From positions 7,730,001-7,794,000 of the forward strand of contig NZ_CP019724.1 of assembly GCF_002005225.1 (NCBI RefSeq): a DNA stretch of 64,000 nucleotides. The letters run 5' to 3'. Positions 18,904-27,518 of the stretch are shown in pieces. A model generated the notes under the pieces. It made no database searches. It saw only the letters and a program-made list of their open reading frames with translations, and had not been told where the DNA came from. The first letter of the stretch is position 1. Every line of letters starts with the position of its first letter. The stretch comes from Streptomyces pactum (GTDB taxonomy: Bacteria; Actinomycetota; Actinomycetes; Streptomycetales; Streptomycetaceae). Both the position numbers and the translations under genes were made by a program.

Positions 18904-20180
18904 CAGGCAGTCCCGAAGAGGTTGTTGAGGGATTCAGGGTTGTAGCCGGCGGCCGGAGGCGCGGGAGTCCGCTCGGCGGACTTGGCCCGTCGGGCATGGT
19001 GTGCCCGAACATGTTCGATCACCTCGTCCCGGTCGGCCGGAAGATAGAGCTGTGTTGTCGACAGGTGTGCATGACCGAGCACCCACTGCACGTCGGTCAG
19101 CGGCATCTTCGGATCCCTCGCCAGCCGATAGGCGGCGGTGTGTCGAAGATCGTGGAGAGTCCAGTTCGAACCGACCAAACTGTTGGCCCGGTTGAACATC
19201 GCACGGGCCGCCGGATAGTTCAGGGGACGCCACGGGCGGCGCAACGTCCACCACAACCCCTCGTTCTGCCCGCGGGGCACCCCAGCCCGCCAGGCGCTCT
19301 CCTGATAGAGCCGTAGCCAGACGAAAGCGTCCGCTGAGCAGGGGAGTTGTTGATAGGCCCGGCTCCCCTTGCGGACCACCCCCAGGATCTGTTGGCCGGG
19401 CAGCGCGTCGCGTTGCCGGCTGGTGAGCAGTTCCTCAGCGCGAGCACCGTTGGAAACCCAGAACGCCAGCAGAGCTCGATCACGGTCGTGCTTCAGCGCG
19501 GCGAACAGTGCGTTGAACATCGTGTCGGGGATCCGCCGAGGGGCTCTCTTGGGGATGGCCGGCCGGTAGCGGACCTGCCGTTCGTGGCGAAACCGCTCGT
19601 CAGGGTTGTGGTGAGCATGTGCCCGGCCATGGCGTCGGGAGCGATCCAGTGGAAACGGGTTCAGGATCGGCCCGGTTCCTTCGGCGAGGTGGAAGTCGTA
19701 GAAGGCCCGCAGGACGGTCTCGCAGTGCGCTCGCGTTGTCGGCGCGTATCTCAGCCCTGGTGACGACTTTCCCGTGATCGGATTGGGGGCTCCGGGAGGC
19801 AACTGCTCCGGTACTGGCTTTGGTGCTGTCTCTGTCTTGATGTCCCGTCGGTGGCGCCAGTGCAGCGGTGCGGGCTTGTTCGCGATCTTCATCCAGCGGG
19901 CGAAGTCCCGAGCGTCCGACCGGTCTGCACGGTCCCAAGCGACACCCCAGCCCCACAGGAAGCGCCACCAGCGCAGCAGATCCATTCCGTACGACCGGAT
20001 CGTGGCTGCTGACCTGTCACAAGCCAGCAGCTCCGCGAAGAAGGCGGCCACGGGTTCGATCTCGACGCTGTCCGCGTCCAGGAGGACAAAGGGCTTCCAT
20101 TGATCTCTCGTCTCCGCCAGTTGTCCGGCCTCGGGCAGCACGAAGCTCGCTAACTCCCTCTCGGGATCACGTTCAAGCAT
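18900..20180 (-). CDS. tyrosine recombinase (TnpA-like)
   Basis: A 426-residue site-specific recombinase. The N-terminal SAM-like core-binding domain is PVAAFFAELLACDRSAATIR and SYGMDLLRWWRFL; the catalytic residues are VSNGARAEELL (Arg), TLHDLRHTAAYRL (His-x-x-Arg) and VLGHAHLSTTQLYLP (His and nucleophile Tyr). It is first in the operon, 46 bp from the right inverted repeat, and coupled to the second recombinase by GTGA. The pair would cut and join the element ends and its target. All catalytic residues are present. Confidence 0.9.
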   Translation of the reverse strand: MLERDPERELASFVLPEAGQLAETRDQWKPFVLLDADSVEIEPVAAFFAELLACDRSAATIRSYGMDLLRWWRFLWGWGVAWDRADRSDARDFARWMKIANKPAPLHWRHRRDIKTETAPKPVPEQLPPGAPNPITGKSSPGLRYAPTTRAHCETVLRAFYDFHLAEGTGPILNPFPLDRSRRHGRAHAHHNPDERFRHERQVRYRPAIPKRAPRRIPDTMFNALFAALKHDRDRALLAFWVSNGARAEELLTSRQRDALPGQQILGVVRKGSRAYQQLPCSADAFVWLRLYQESAWRAGVPRGQNEGLWWTLRRPWRPLNYPAARAMFNRANSLVGSNWTLHDLRHTAAYRLARDPKMPLTDVQWVLGHAHLSTTQLYLPADRDEVIEHVRAHHARRAKSAERTPAPPAAGYNPESLNNLFGTAW

Positions 20181-20226
20181 CCAGGGAAGCTAGCAGAAAG
20201 GCCGTCTGACCTGCGAAAATGTTCGA

Positions 20227-20236
20227 GTTAGTTCAG
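20227..20236 (-). repeat. right terminal inverted repeat of the element
   Basis: GTTAGTTCAG, reverse complement of the left repeat, six bases inside the right GTTC. The local sequence carries three GTTC motifs (20221, 20231, 20243), which may matter for recombinase spacing. Confidence 0.75.
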
Positions 20237-20246
20237 TCAACGGTTC

Positions 20247-20429
20247 GGCATGACCTTCCCCCAGTGGCGCACGCAGTCCCGCCTCTACCACGCCCTGCGC
20301 ATGTTCGCCGACGACCTGCCCGTCACCACCGTCGCGCACCGCTGCGGCTGGTCCTCCGCCAGCGCGTTCATCGAGGTCTTCCGCCGTTCGTTCGGATACA
20401 CCCCCGGCACTCACCACCGCCGTGGGTGA
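20247..20429 (+). pseudogene. AraC-family regulator, 3' part
   Basis: The remaining 60 codons of the interrupted regulator. They hold the second helix-turn-helix, with PVTTVAHRCGWSSASAFIEV and FRRSFGYTPGTHHRRG, ending at the TGA at 20427-20429. It continues exactly in frame from the 5' part at 15614 once the element is removed. An ATG at 20250 could start a 59-residue fragment, but no ribosome site is seen. Confidence 0.85.
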
Positions 20430-20493
20430 ACCCGGCGCCTCCCACTCCTTACCGTCGAGTAATATCGCGCGGCAGGCCCCAAGAGGAGGAACC

Positions 20494-20874
20494 GTGTCCC
20501 GGTCCGAACGCTCACCCCTGCTGCTCGCCGGCCTGCTGGCCGCCGCGGGCGTCGCCCACTTCGCCCGCCCTCGCACCTTCGACGCGATCGTGCCGCGTGG
20601 TCTGCCGGGCACGCCCCGGGCATGGACGTACGCCAGCGGCGTCGCCGAACTGGCGCTCGCCGCGGGCATCGCGCTGCCGCGCACCCGCAAGGCCGCCGCG
20701 CTGACCACGGCCGCCTTCTTCGTCGGCGTGTTCCCCGCGAACGTCAAGATGGCCGTGGACTGGCGGCACCGCCCCACACCGCAGAAGGCCGCCGCCTACG
20801 GCCGGCTGCCGGTACAGGTGCCGCTCGTGCTGTGGGCCCGCGGCGTCGCCAAGGGCAGCGAGGGCCGGTCGTGA
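20494..20874 (+). CDS. DoxX-like integral membrane protein
   Basis: A 126-residue membrane protein with about four hydrophobic segments (LLLAGLLAAAGVAHFA, GVAELALAAGIALP, AAALTTAAFFVGVFPANVKM and LPVQVPLVLWARGVA). It has the DoxX/MauE-like pattern. The GTG at 20494 follows AAGAGGAGG; the longer frame from 20422 overlaps the AraC remnant and is rejected. Its stop overlaps the start of the peroxiredoxin (GTGA), so both are cotranslated and may work together in redox stress. Confidence 0.8.
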   Translation: MSRSERSPLLLAGLLAAAGVAHFARPRTFDAIVPRGLPGTPRAWTYASGVAELALAAGIALPRTRKAAALTTAAFFVGVFPANVKMAVDWRHRPTPQKAAAYGRLPVQVPLVLWARGVAKGSEGRS

Positions 20875-21338
20875 GCCGGATCCCGGCCGTGGGTGACACG
20901 GTCGACGACTTCACACTCCCGGACGAGACCGGCACCCCGCGCCGCCTGTCCGGTCTGCTCGCCGACGGCCCGGTCGTGCTCTTCTTCTACCCCGCCGCGC
21001 TGACCCCCGGCTGCACCGCCCAGGCGTGCCACTTCCGAGACCTCGCCGCCGAGTTCGCCGCGGTGGGCGCCCGCCCCGTCGGCGTCAGCGGGGACCCCGT
21101 CGAACGGCAGCGGGAGTTCACCGGGCGCCACACCCTCGGCATGCCGCTGCTGTCGGACGCCGACGGCGCGGTCCGCGAGCTGCTCGGGGTGAAGCGGGGG
21201 TTCGGCCTGGCCCCGACCAAGCGGGTCACCTTCGTCGTCGGGCAGGACCGCACCCTGCTCGAGGTCGTCCGCAGCGAGCTGAGAATGAACACGCACGCCG
21301 ACCGCGCCCTGTCCGCCCTGCGCGCACACCAGGGGTAG
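20871..21338 (+). CDS. bcp: peroxiredoxin Q/BCP (thiol peroxidase)
   Basis: A 155-residue AhpC/TSA-family peroxidase that reduces hydroperoxides using thioredoxin-type donors. The thioredoxin fold starts VGDTVDDFTLPDETGTPRRL; the peroxidatic cysteine is in ALTPGCTAQACHFRD, with a second Cys five residues on that may resolve it. Trp/Arg support is in GVKRGFGLAPTKRVTFVV. It starts at a GTG overlapping the DoxX-like stop. Cytoplasmic. Confidence 0.9.
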   Translation: MSRIPAVGDTVDDFTLPDETGTPRRLSGLLADGPVVLFFYPAALTPGCTAQACHFRDLAAEFAAVGARPVGVSGDPVERQREFTGRHTLGMPLLSDADGAVRELLGVKRGFGLAPTKRVTFVVGQDRTLLEVVRSELRMNTHADRALSALRAHQG

Positions 21339-21398
21339 CGACCCGTTCTCGCTCCGTCGCGGTTGAAAGCGGGCTGTAAAGGGTCAATCCTGGACGCT

Positions 21399-23750
21399 AT
21401 GGAGCATCCCTCCGCGGTGGCGACCCTGGACCCCCACGGCACGGTGACGGGGTGGAGCGAGGGCGCCCGGCGGCTGACCGGTTATCCGGCCGGGGAAGCC
21501 GTCGGACGGGCCGCCCGGGAGCTGCTGGCCGAGGATGTGGAGGCCGACGCCCTGACCGCCCTGTCCGGCACCGTGCGGATGCGGCACCGGGACGGAACCC
21601 CCGTCGCCCTCCGCCTGCGGGCCTGCGCCCTGACGGGCCCCGACGGCGGGCCGGCCGGATACGCCGTCACCGCCGAACCGCCCGGCCCCGAGCGGAGCTC
21701 GCTGGCGGAACTGGCCTTCGAGCAGGCGGCCATGTCGATGTCCGTCTTCGACACCCGCCAGCGCTACCTGAGGGTCAACGACGTGGCCTGTCAGGTGATG
21801 GGCGTGCCGGAAGAGGCGTTGATCGGCCGCTGTTTCTCGGACTCCGTCGAGGACGCCGAGCACAGCCAGGGCTTCCTGCGCCATCTGCGCCAGGTCGCCG
21901 AGACGGGCAGACCCGAGCGCTACGAGAGCTTCACGGGAGCACCGGCCCTCAACCGCGACCACGCCTGGACCACTGAGATGTGGCCCGTGCGGGACGCCTC
22001 CGGCGCGTTGCTGGGGACCGGCCTGGCGGCTTTCGACAGCACCGAGCAGTACTGGGCGCGGGAGCGGCTGGCCCTGCTGAACAAGGCGGCGGCCGCCATC
22101 GGCACCACGCTGGACCTGGTGCGGACCGCAGAGGAGCTGGTCGAGGTGGTGGTGCCGCGGTTCGCCGACTTCGCCAGTGTCGACCTGCTCGAATGGGTCC
22201 TGGGCGCGGAGGAGTCGCCGGAGCCCTTCAACGAGGAGGTCGCGCTGCGCCGGGTCGCCCACGGCTCCGTCACCGAGGGCACTCCGGAGGCGGCCGTGCG
22301 TCTGGGGCAGGTGGACGTCCACCCCGCCCTGTCGCCGCCCGCGCGCGCGATGCGGGAAGGCCGGGTCCTGGTCAGCCAGGCGGGCGAGCCGTCGTTCGTG
22401 CGCTGGGTCGCCGAGCGCGACCGGCGCGGTCCGGCGGGACGCCCCTACCGCACGGGAGCCCACTCGATGATGGCGGTACCCCTGCGGGCCCGTGGTGTCA
22501 CCCTGGGCGTCGCGGTGGCCGTGCGCATGGAGAAGCCGGACGCCTACGGCACCGAGGACGTCGTGTTCGCCGAGGAGCTCGCCAGCAGGGCCGCGGTCTG
22601 CATCGACAACGCCCGCCGCTTCGCCCGCGAGCGTTCCACCGCCCTGACCCTCCAGCACAGTCTGCTGCCCAAGGACATGCCCGGACAGGCGGCGGTCGAG
22701 GTGGCCCACCGATATCTGCCCTCCGTGTCGGCGGCCGGCATCGGCGGCGACTGGTTCGACGTGATACCGCTGGCCGGCAGCCGTGTCGCGCTCGTCGTCG
22801 GCGACGTCGTCGGACACGGCATCCCGTCCACGGCGACCATGGGCCGCCTGTGCACCGCCGTCCGCACCCTCGCCGACGTCGACCTGCCCCCCGACGAACT
22901 CCTCACCCACCTCGACGACCTCGTCATCCACCTCGTGGCCGGCGACTCGGGCGACGAGGTCGCGGAGCTGGGTGCCACCTGCCTCTACGCCGTGTACGAC
23001 CCCGTCTCCCGCTCCCTCGCCCTGGCCGCGGCCGGGCACCCCGCGCCGGCCGTGGTGCTGCCCGACGGCACCACGCGGCTCGTCGACATGACCGCCGGGC
23101 CGCCGCTGGGGGTCGGCGGACTGCCGTTCGAGGCGACCGAGCTGGAACTGCCCGAGGGGTCCGTCGTCGCCCTGTACACCGACGGCCTCGTCGAGGACCG
23201 CGACCGCGACGTCGACCACGCCCTCGCGGAACTGTGCCGCGCGCTGACGGCGCCCGCCCACTCCCTCGACGCCCTGTGCGACACCGTGCTCAAGGCAGTC
23301 ATGCCGGAAGAGCCCGGTGACGACGTGGCGCTGCTGCTGGCCCGCACCCGCGCGCTGGGTACGGACCAGATCCGCACCTGGGACGTCCACCCGGACCCCG
23401 CGCACGTGGCCGCCATCCGGCGGTCGGTCACCGAGCAACTGACGGCATGGGGACTGGACGAGACGGCGTTCGTCACCGAACTGGTCGTCAGCGAGCTCGT
23501 CACCAACGCGATCCGGTACGGCGAGCCGCCCATCCAGTTGCGTCTCATCCGCGACAGCGCCCTCATCTGCGAGGTCTCCGACGGCAGCCCCACCTCACCG
23601 CATCTGCGCCGGGCCCACGCCTACGACGAGGGCGGCCGGGGCCTGCTGCTGGTCGCCCAGCTCACCCAGCGCTGGGGCAGCCGGCAGACGGGCACCGGCA
23701 AGACCATCTGGGCCGAGCAGCCCCTGCCGGCGGACCTCTGGCCGCCCTGA
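21399..23750 (+). CDS. PAS-PAS-GAF-PP2C(SpoIIE)-HATPase sensor phosphatase
   Basis: A 783-residue soluble multidomain regulator. In order: two PAS domains (1-100; 105-215, with SMSVFDTRQRYLRVNDVACQ), a GAF domain (220-410), a SpoIIE PP2C phosphatase (about 425-640; GIGGDWFDVIPLAG, VVGDVVGHGI, AAGHPAPAVVLPDG, DDVALLLARTR) and an RsbW-like ATPase (650-780; ELVVSELVTNAIRYGEPP, RGLLLVAQLTQRWG, GKTIWAEQ). It combines an anti-anti-sigma phosphatase and an anti-sigma kinase in one chain, so it likely controls a SigB-type sigma factor. The ATG at 21399 is preferred over an upstream TTG. Confidence 0.92.
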   Translation: MEHPSAVATLDPHGTVTGWSEGARRLTGYPAGEAVGRAARELLAEDVEADALTALSGTVRMRHRDGTPVALRLRACALTGPDGGPAGYAVTAEPPGPERSSLAELAFEQAAMSMSVFDTRQRYLRVNDVACQVMGVPEEALIGRCFSDSVEDAEHSQGFLRHLRQVAETGRPERYESFTGAPALNRDHAWTTEMWPVRDASGALLGTGLAAFDSTEQYWARERLALLNKAAAAIGTTLDLVRTAEELVEVVVPRFADFASVDLLEWVLGAEESPEPFNEEVALRRVAHGSVTEGTPEAAVRLGQVDVHPALSPPARAMREGRVLVSQAGEPSFVRWVAERDRRGPAGRPYRTGAHSMMAVPLRARGVTLGVAVAVRMEKPDAYGTEDVVFAEELASRAAVCIDNARRFARERSTALTLQHSLLPKDMPGQAAVEVAHRYLPSVSAAGIGGDWFDVIPLAGSRVALVVGDVVGHGIPSTATMGRLCTAVRTLADVDLPPDELLTHLDDLVIHLVAGDSGDEVAELGATCLYAVYDPVSRSLALAAAGHPAPAVVLPDGTTRLVDMTAGPPLGVGGLPFEATELELPEGSVVALYTDGLVEDRDRDVDHALAELCRALTAPAHSLDALCDTVLKAVMPEEPGDDVALLLARTRALGTDQIRTWDVHPDPAHVAAIRRSVTEQLTAWGLDETAFVTELVVSELVTNAIRYGEPPIQLRLIRDSALICEVSDGSPTSPHLRRAHAYDEGGRGLLLVAQLTQRWGSRQTGTGKTIWAEQPLPADLWPP

Positions 23751-23938
23751 CCGTCCTGCGCGGCGACCCGCGCGAGCGTGCGGCCGGTGCGTGCGCAACG
23801 CGGGCACGCCGAGGGCGGACCGGTGCGCACTTCTCCGCTGTTGCGGACGCATGTGGGTCCCTACGGCCGCTTCGAGCTGGATATGAGCCGCCGCCTGGAT
23901 CTGGACCTGGCGGTCTCGCGCCGGTGGCCGGCGGCTCC

Positions 23939-25144
23939 TTACTCTCCCTTGGCGGCGGAATGGAGCTGGAAGTCGACGACGACGCAACCAACCTGTCCGT
24001 CATCGGTGCGGCCGATCCAGACGGGGTAGGCCCCGTCGCCCTGGCCGGCACGGAAGGCGATGAGGTTCGGCTCGGGCTCCGTGCCGGGCAGTTCGACGCT
24101 GAAATGGCTGTCGAGGGGTATGAACAGGTCCTCGTCCAGATGGTCTTCGATCACCGTCCGAGTCGCGTCCATGAAAGCCGCTGTGCCGGTATCCACGCCA
24201 ACCCCGTAGAACTGGCCCTCGCCGAGCAGCCCGAGGTCCTCGTCGGGCCGGAGGGCCATTTCCCACTCGCGGGGCGGGATGTCCAGGAACGTCACCCTGG
24301 CCGCGGCGACACCGGCCCCGCGTGCCGTGCGCAAAAGCGACAGCGTGACCGGGAACTCGCCCGGTGGCACAGCGACGGTCCGCGGGGTCTCTCCGATCCA
24401 GCCGGGGTCCGAGACCGCCAACTGCCCTGACGTGATCCGCAGCAGGCCGGCGTCAACGGGCTCGACGACGGCCGGCCCGTCGGAAGTTTCACACCCGCCC
24501 GGGCTGAACAGTAGCTCGATTCCGGTGGCGCGCAGCGGTCCCGACCCTTCGTCCACCGACACGTCTCTCAGGGCTACGGTCGTGGCGGGCTCGTGGCCCT
24601 GCTGGGCGAGGAACGGCGCGAACACCTGCCAGTCGCCGAATTCCGGTACGGGGCAGAGGAAGCTTTCGACGGGCGCCGAAAACCGCCGCACGGGGACGCT
24701 CGACGGGCCGGATGTTCGAGCGTGCAGTGGCTCCGTCGACGCTCCCCGCGGCCCGGCGAACTCGGACCTCACCTCGACCTGCCCGTCGGCCGAGACGGTC
24801 GTGGTCTCCTGAACCTCCCACTTCCCGGACGAGTGCTCCTGCTCGTTGGAGAACTGCCATCGGGTGTTCCGGTGAGCCAACAACGACCCGGTGCCGTGCG
24901 GCTTGAGGTCGATCATCTGCATGCGCCAGGACCTGTCGTCGAACAGATACATACGCCACATCCGGCGCGGCCAGTATTCGACCAGTGCCAGCGGTCGCTC
25001 CCGCGCGGACAGCAGAACCGCGTAGTCCATCCCGGCAGCATGCCTGCGTGCCGCGACCGCGCGCGACATCGGGTCCGGATGGGTCATTCCCCGATGGGGA
25101 CCCCACAATTCGCCGTACGACACATCAAGACTGTCGAAGATCAC
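23939..25144 (-). CDS. DUF4241-domain protein
   Basis: About 401 residues from a GTG at 25144 (GGGGAGA upstream); ATG 25087 is an alternative. The frame is open further up but without family character. The N-terminal half (YWPRRMWRMYLFDDRSWRMQ) is unassigned. The C-terminal 190 residues fit DUF4241, with the signature YGVGVDTGTAAFMDATRTV and ending DGQVGCVVVDFQL. DUF4241 proteins are of unknown function and occur near polymorphic toxin/immunity loci. No membrane segments. Convergent with the sensor phosphatase. Confidence 0.75.
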   Translation of the reverse strand: MIFDSLDVSYGELWGPHRGMTHPDPMSRAVAARRHAAGMDYAVLLSARERPLALVEYWPRRMWRMYLFDDRSWRMQMIDLKPHGTGSLLAHRNTRWQFSNEQEHSSGKWEVQETTTVSADGQVEVRSEFAGPRGASTEPLHARTSGPSSVPVRRFSAPVESFLCPVPEFGDWQVFAPFLAQQGHEPATTVALRDVSVDEGSGPLRATGIELLFSPGGCETSDGPAVVEPVDAGLLRITSGQLAVSDPGWIGETPRTVAVPPGEFPVTLSLLRTARGAGVAAARVTFLDIPPREWEMALRPDEDLGLLGEGQFYGVGVDTGTAAFMDATRTVIEDHLDEDLFIPLDSHFSVELPGTEPEPNLIAFRAGQGDGAYPVWIGRTDDGQVGCVVVDFQLHSAAKGE

Positions 25145-25909
25145 AGCCGCGCATCTCCCCCCGTGGCACCAGCCACCCCCGAGCAGTGGCGCTCGACGGG
25201 TGGCCCCTGCCGCAACGCCCTGCCCCTTCCGAAGCTTCGTTGTGCCGCAGTCTGCCACTGAGGTGTGACACACAGGATTGTGGGAGGCCCGCAACCTCAT
25301 GTCACCGACGACACGGGGCGGGAACGTGGGCACTCCGGCGCGGGAATCCATCCCGGTGGCAGCGACGTTACGACTGGTCGCGAAGTCCGTCGGTTGCCCA
25401 CAGAGGCGGAGCGACTGACCGCCTGGCTCGCAGGCTTCCGCGTCCCACCGTCTACAAATCATCCGCGATGAAATCCTGAACCCCATGGTCTACCGCAGCC
25501 GCCACCGCCTGTCGGTAAAACGTTCGTTTGCCGACACTCGCGACGCCGTCACACGCATGGGAGGCGTCACCTCCGCACGCGGCACCGGGCGGTCACCGTG
25601 GCTGCGTCGATGTCGCCCAGGGCGAGATGGGCCTCCCAGATTCGTGCCGCATGCATGCATCTCCTGTTGCAGGCGCAGAACGCCGGGCGGAGCATGAAAG
25701 AAGGCAACCAGGAAATTACCGCCCCCCTCCGCCTGGGGCGGCAGGCTCCGCTGCCAGCCGGCGGCCAGCCGGCGGCACGGTGGAGCTGCTGGCTGGTTGC
25801 CAAACTGCGCAAAGAATCGAAAGAACCTCCCTCCCCCACTGCCGGCAAGGGCTCTGCGAACACTCAACCGAGTTCCGGGCAGGCGGCATGACCATACGAA
25901 GGGAACGTA
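25145..25909. other. 765-bp stretch without a convincing gene
   Basis: Short open frames occur on both strands, but none has a good ribosome site, GC3 bias or recognisable domain. A tandem 11-bp duplication CAGCCGGCGGC lies around 25756-25777. The GC content drops in 25150-25560 and again near 25900, in keeping with the AT-richer gene that follows. A SigB- or vegetative-type promoter could not be assigned. Confidence 0.5.
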
Positions 25910-26395
25910 ATGGCCACCAAAATAGTTGACGTTACGCTGGCAAGTATAGACAACATAGGCAGTGTTGGTGTATCGCCGAAGGGCATTATACGTGCCTGCT
26001 CAGCCCGCGCCGTAGACGATGAACAACTGTTTCAGATCGAGGTTCTCTACCGGAGAATGGCCGGACAGCCCATGCACCCAAGCGGGGCAACAGGCATTCG
26101 GCCGGGGCAGAGCCTCACGTACAACAACGCCACGAAGCGACTTCGGATTTCCCATTTCGAACCGGAGAGCGAGGGGCGTCTTAGCCAAATGCTTATATTC
26201 AGCAGGGATTTGACGCAAGACTTCGTGATCAGCGGCCAGCTCCAACGCGACGTCCCATATCAAGGTAGCTTCAACCGCAAGGTGCGCTTTGCTGAGATCG
26301 AAGGATCTCAAACCGTCACATGCAACTACAACGCCCTCCACGGATCCCAGGTAGCAAAAATCAACGTAAATTATACGGTGAACCTCGTTTCCTAG
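25910..26395 (+). CDS. unknown protein in AT-richer DNA
   Basis: A 161-residue protein with no signal peptide or transmembrane helix. It begins MATKIVDVTLASIDNIGS and is rich in beta-prone segments (LTYNNATKRLRISHF, SQTVTCNYNALHGSQVAKIN, VNYTVNLV), suggesting a beta sandwich or lectin-like fold. I do not recognise the family. Codon use is unlike its neighbours: several ATA, GTA, AAA and AGT codons. This suggests recent transfer. The ATG follows GAAGGGA. It stands alone, plus-strand, between the DUF4241 gene and a hydrolase. Confidence 0.7.
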   Translation: MATKIVDVTLASIDNIGSVGVSPKGIIRACSARAVDDEQLFQIEVLYRRMAGQPMHPSGATGIRPGQSLTYNNATKRLRISHFEPESEGRLSQMLIFSRDLTQDFVISGQLQRDVPYQGSFNRKVRFAEIEGSQTVTCNYNALHGSQVAKINVNYTVNLVS

Positions 26396-26611
26396 TCCTA
26401 GTCCGTATGAGGTGCGACGGCGAGGCGAACACGTCGCGGTTGTTCCCGCTCCCGGCGCTCGCCGCGTCCAGCGCCTTCGACTCGGCCGGGCAGCTTCTCG
26501 AACCGGCCGGTGAGGAAGCGGGGCGGGCGGCGGCCTCACGCGTTCCCGTCCACAACACGACACGGCTCCCTTACTCTTGCGGCACCGGGGAGTCGGCGAG
26601 GGGGGCGTCTC

Positions 26612-27427
26612 ATGATCGTCGGAGTTCACGGCATTCGCTGTCTCCGTTATCTGGCCCGGGCCGGGAGTCCGGAGCTGGCCGCGCGGGCGCTGGCCGACGA
26701 GTGGGCGTCGGCGCTCGGCGCGCCGCATTCGGCGGGGGGTTTCAAGGCCGCCTACTACGCACACCTGCTGGACCTGGGAACCTCTCAGGGCGAGGACGAT
26801 CCCGAGCTGCTGAGCCGACCGGGTCAGGAGATGCTGATGGACTGGGTCTCGGCACTCGGCGCGCCTGCGGAGGTGACGATGGGGCGGACCACGCTGCCGG
26901 TGCGCCAGGCGGCCGAGTGGCTCGCCCGGCGCCACGGCGACATGGCCCGGCGGTTCGTGGTGCTGTTCTGCCGGGAGGCGGACACCTACGTCGCCGACCC
27001 CGCCTCGGCGCGTCGGCGGCAGGCGCGTGCCGAGTTGAACCGCGTGCTGGAACTGCACCGCCCGCGCGTCCTCCTCGCCCACTCCCTGGGGTCCGTGGTG
27101 GCTTACGAGGCGCTGTGGCACCGGCCGACCGAGTTGGAGCTCCTCATCACGCTGGGTTCGCCGCTAGGCCTGCCAGGGGCCGTCTACGACCGGCTGTCGC
27201 TGGGCGAGGGTAACGCCGCTCGCAAGGGAGAGCGTCCGCCGGGCGTCCGGCGCTGGGTCAACGTCGCCGACATCGGCGACATCGTGGCGATCCCCCGTGA
27301 CCTCCCCACCCTCTTCCCCGGTATCGACGCTCACCATGAGGTCTCTCTCGGCCTGGTCGCCTCGCACAAGGCGACCCGCTACCTCGGTGTGCCCGAGGTG
27401 GCCGCTGAGGTGGCCGCCTGCGTCTGA
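26612..27427 (+). CDS. alpha/beta-hydrolase (lipase/esterase-like)
   Basis: A 271-residue cytoplasmic hydrolase. It starts MIVGVHGI, where HG is the oxyanion-hole motif, and has the nucleophile elbow LLAHSLGSVVAYEALW; the Asp and His of the triad are likely in the ADIGDIVAIP and DAHHEVSLG regions. This lipase/PGAP1-like type often sits next to STAND-type conflict genes. The ATG at 26612 follows GGCGAGGGGGG. It is convergent with the caspase-WD40 gene, 91 bp away, so a functional link with that operon is possible but not shown. Confidence 0.8.
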   Translation: MIVGVHGIRCLRYLARAGSPELAARALADEWASALGAPHSAGGFKAAYYAHLLDLGTSQGEDDPELLSRPGQEMLMDWVSALGAPAEVTMGRTTLPVRQAAEWLARRHGDMARRFVVLFCREADTYVADPASARRRQARAELNRVLELHRPRVLLAHSLGSVVAYEALWHRPTELELLITLGSPLGLPGAVYDRLSLGEGNAARKGERPPGVRRWVNVADIGDIVAIPRDLPTLFPGIDAHHEVSLGLVASHKATRYLGVPEVAAEVAACV

Positions 27428-27518
27428 CAGCCGCTCACCGGGGGAGGCCCGTGCGGCTGGGGCGGGCAGGGCGGACCCCGCCGACGGGAGCGCCCGCAGC
27501 CGCGGAAGGCCGGCCGGG

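Larger units (their letters stand above)
15615..20246. mobile_element. 4.63-kb Tn554-like element with paired tyrosine recombinases
   Basis: Removing 15615-20246 rejoins the AraC helix-turn-helix in frame (REF then GMTFPQWRTQ), which defines the insertion precisely. GTTC occurs at both edges (15611-15614 and 20243-20246), and 10-bp inverted repeats CTGAACTAAC/GTTAGTTCAG lie 4 and 6 bases inside. The content is two GTGA-overlapping tyrosine recombinases and a methyltransferase. Tn554-type elements use TnpA and TnpB recombinases in this order. The codon and base composition is visibly less GC-rich than the flanks. Confidence 0.85.
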
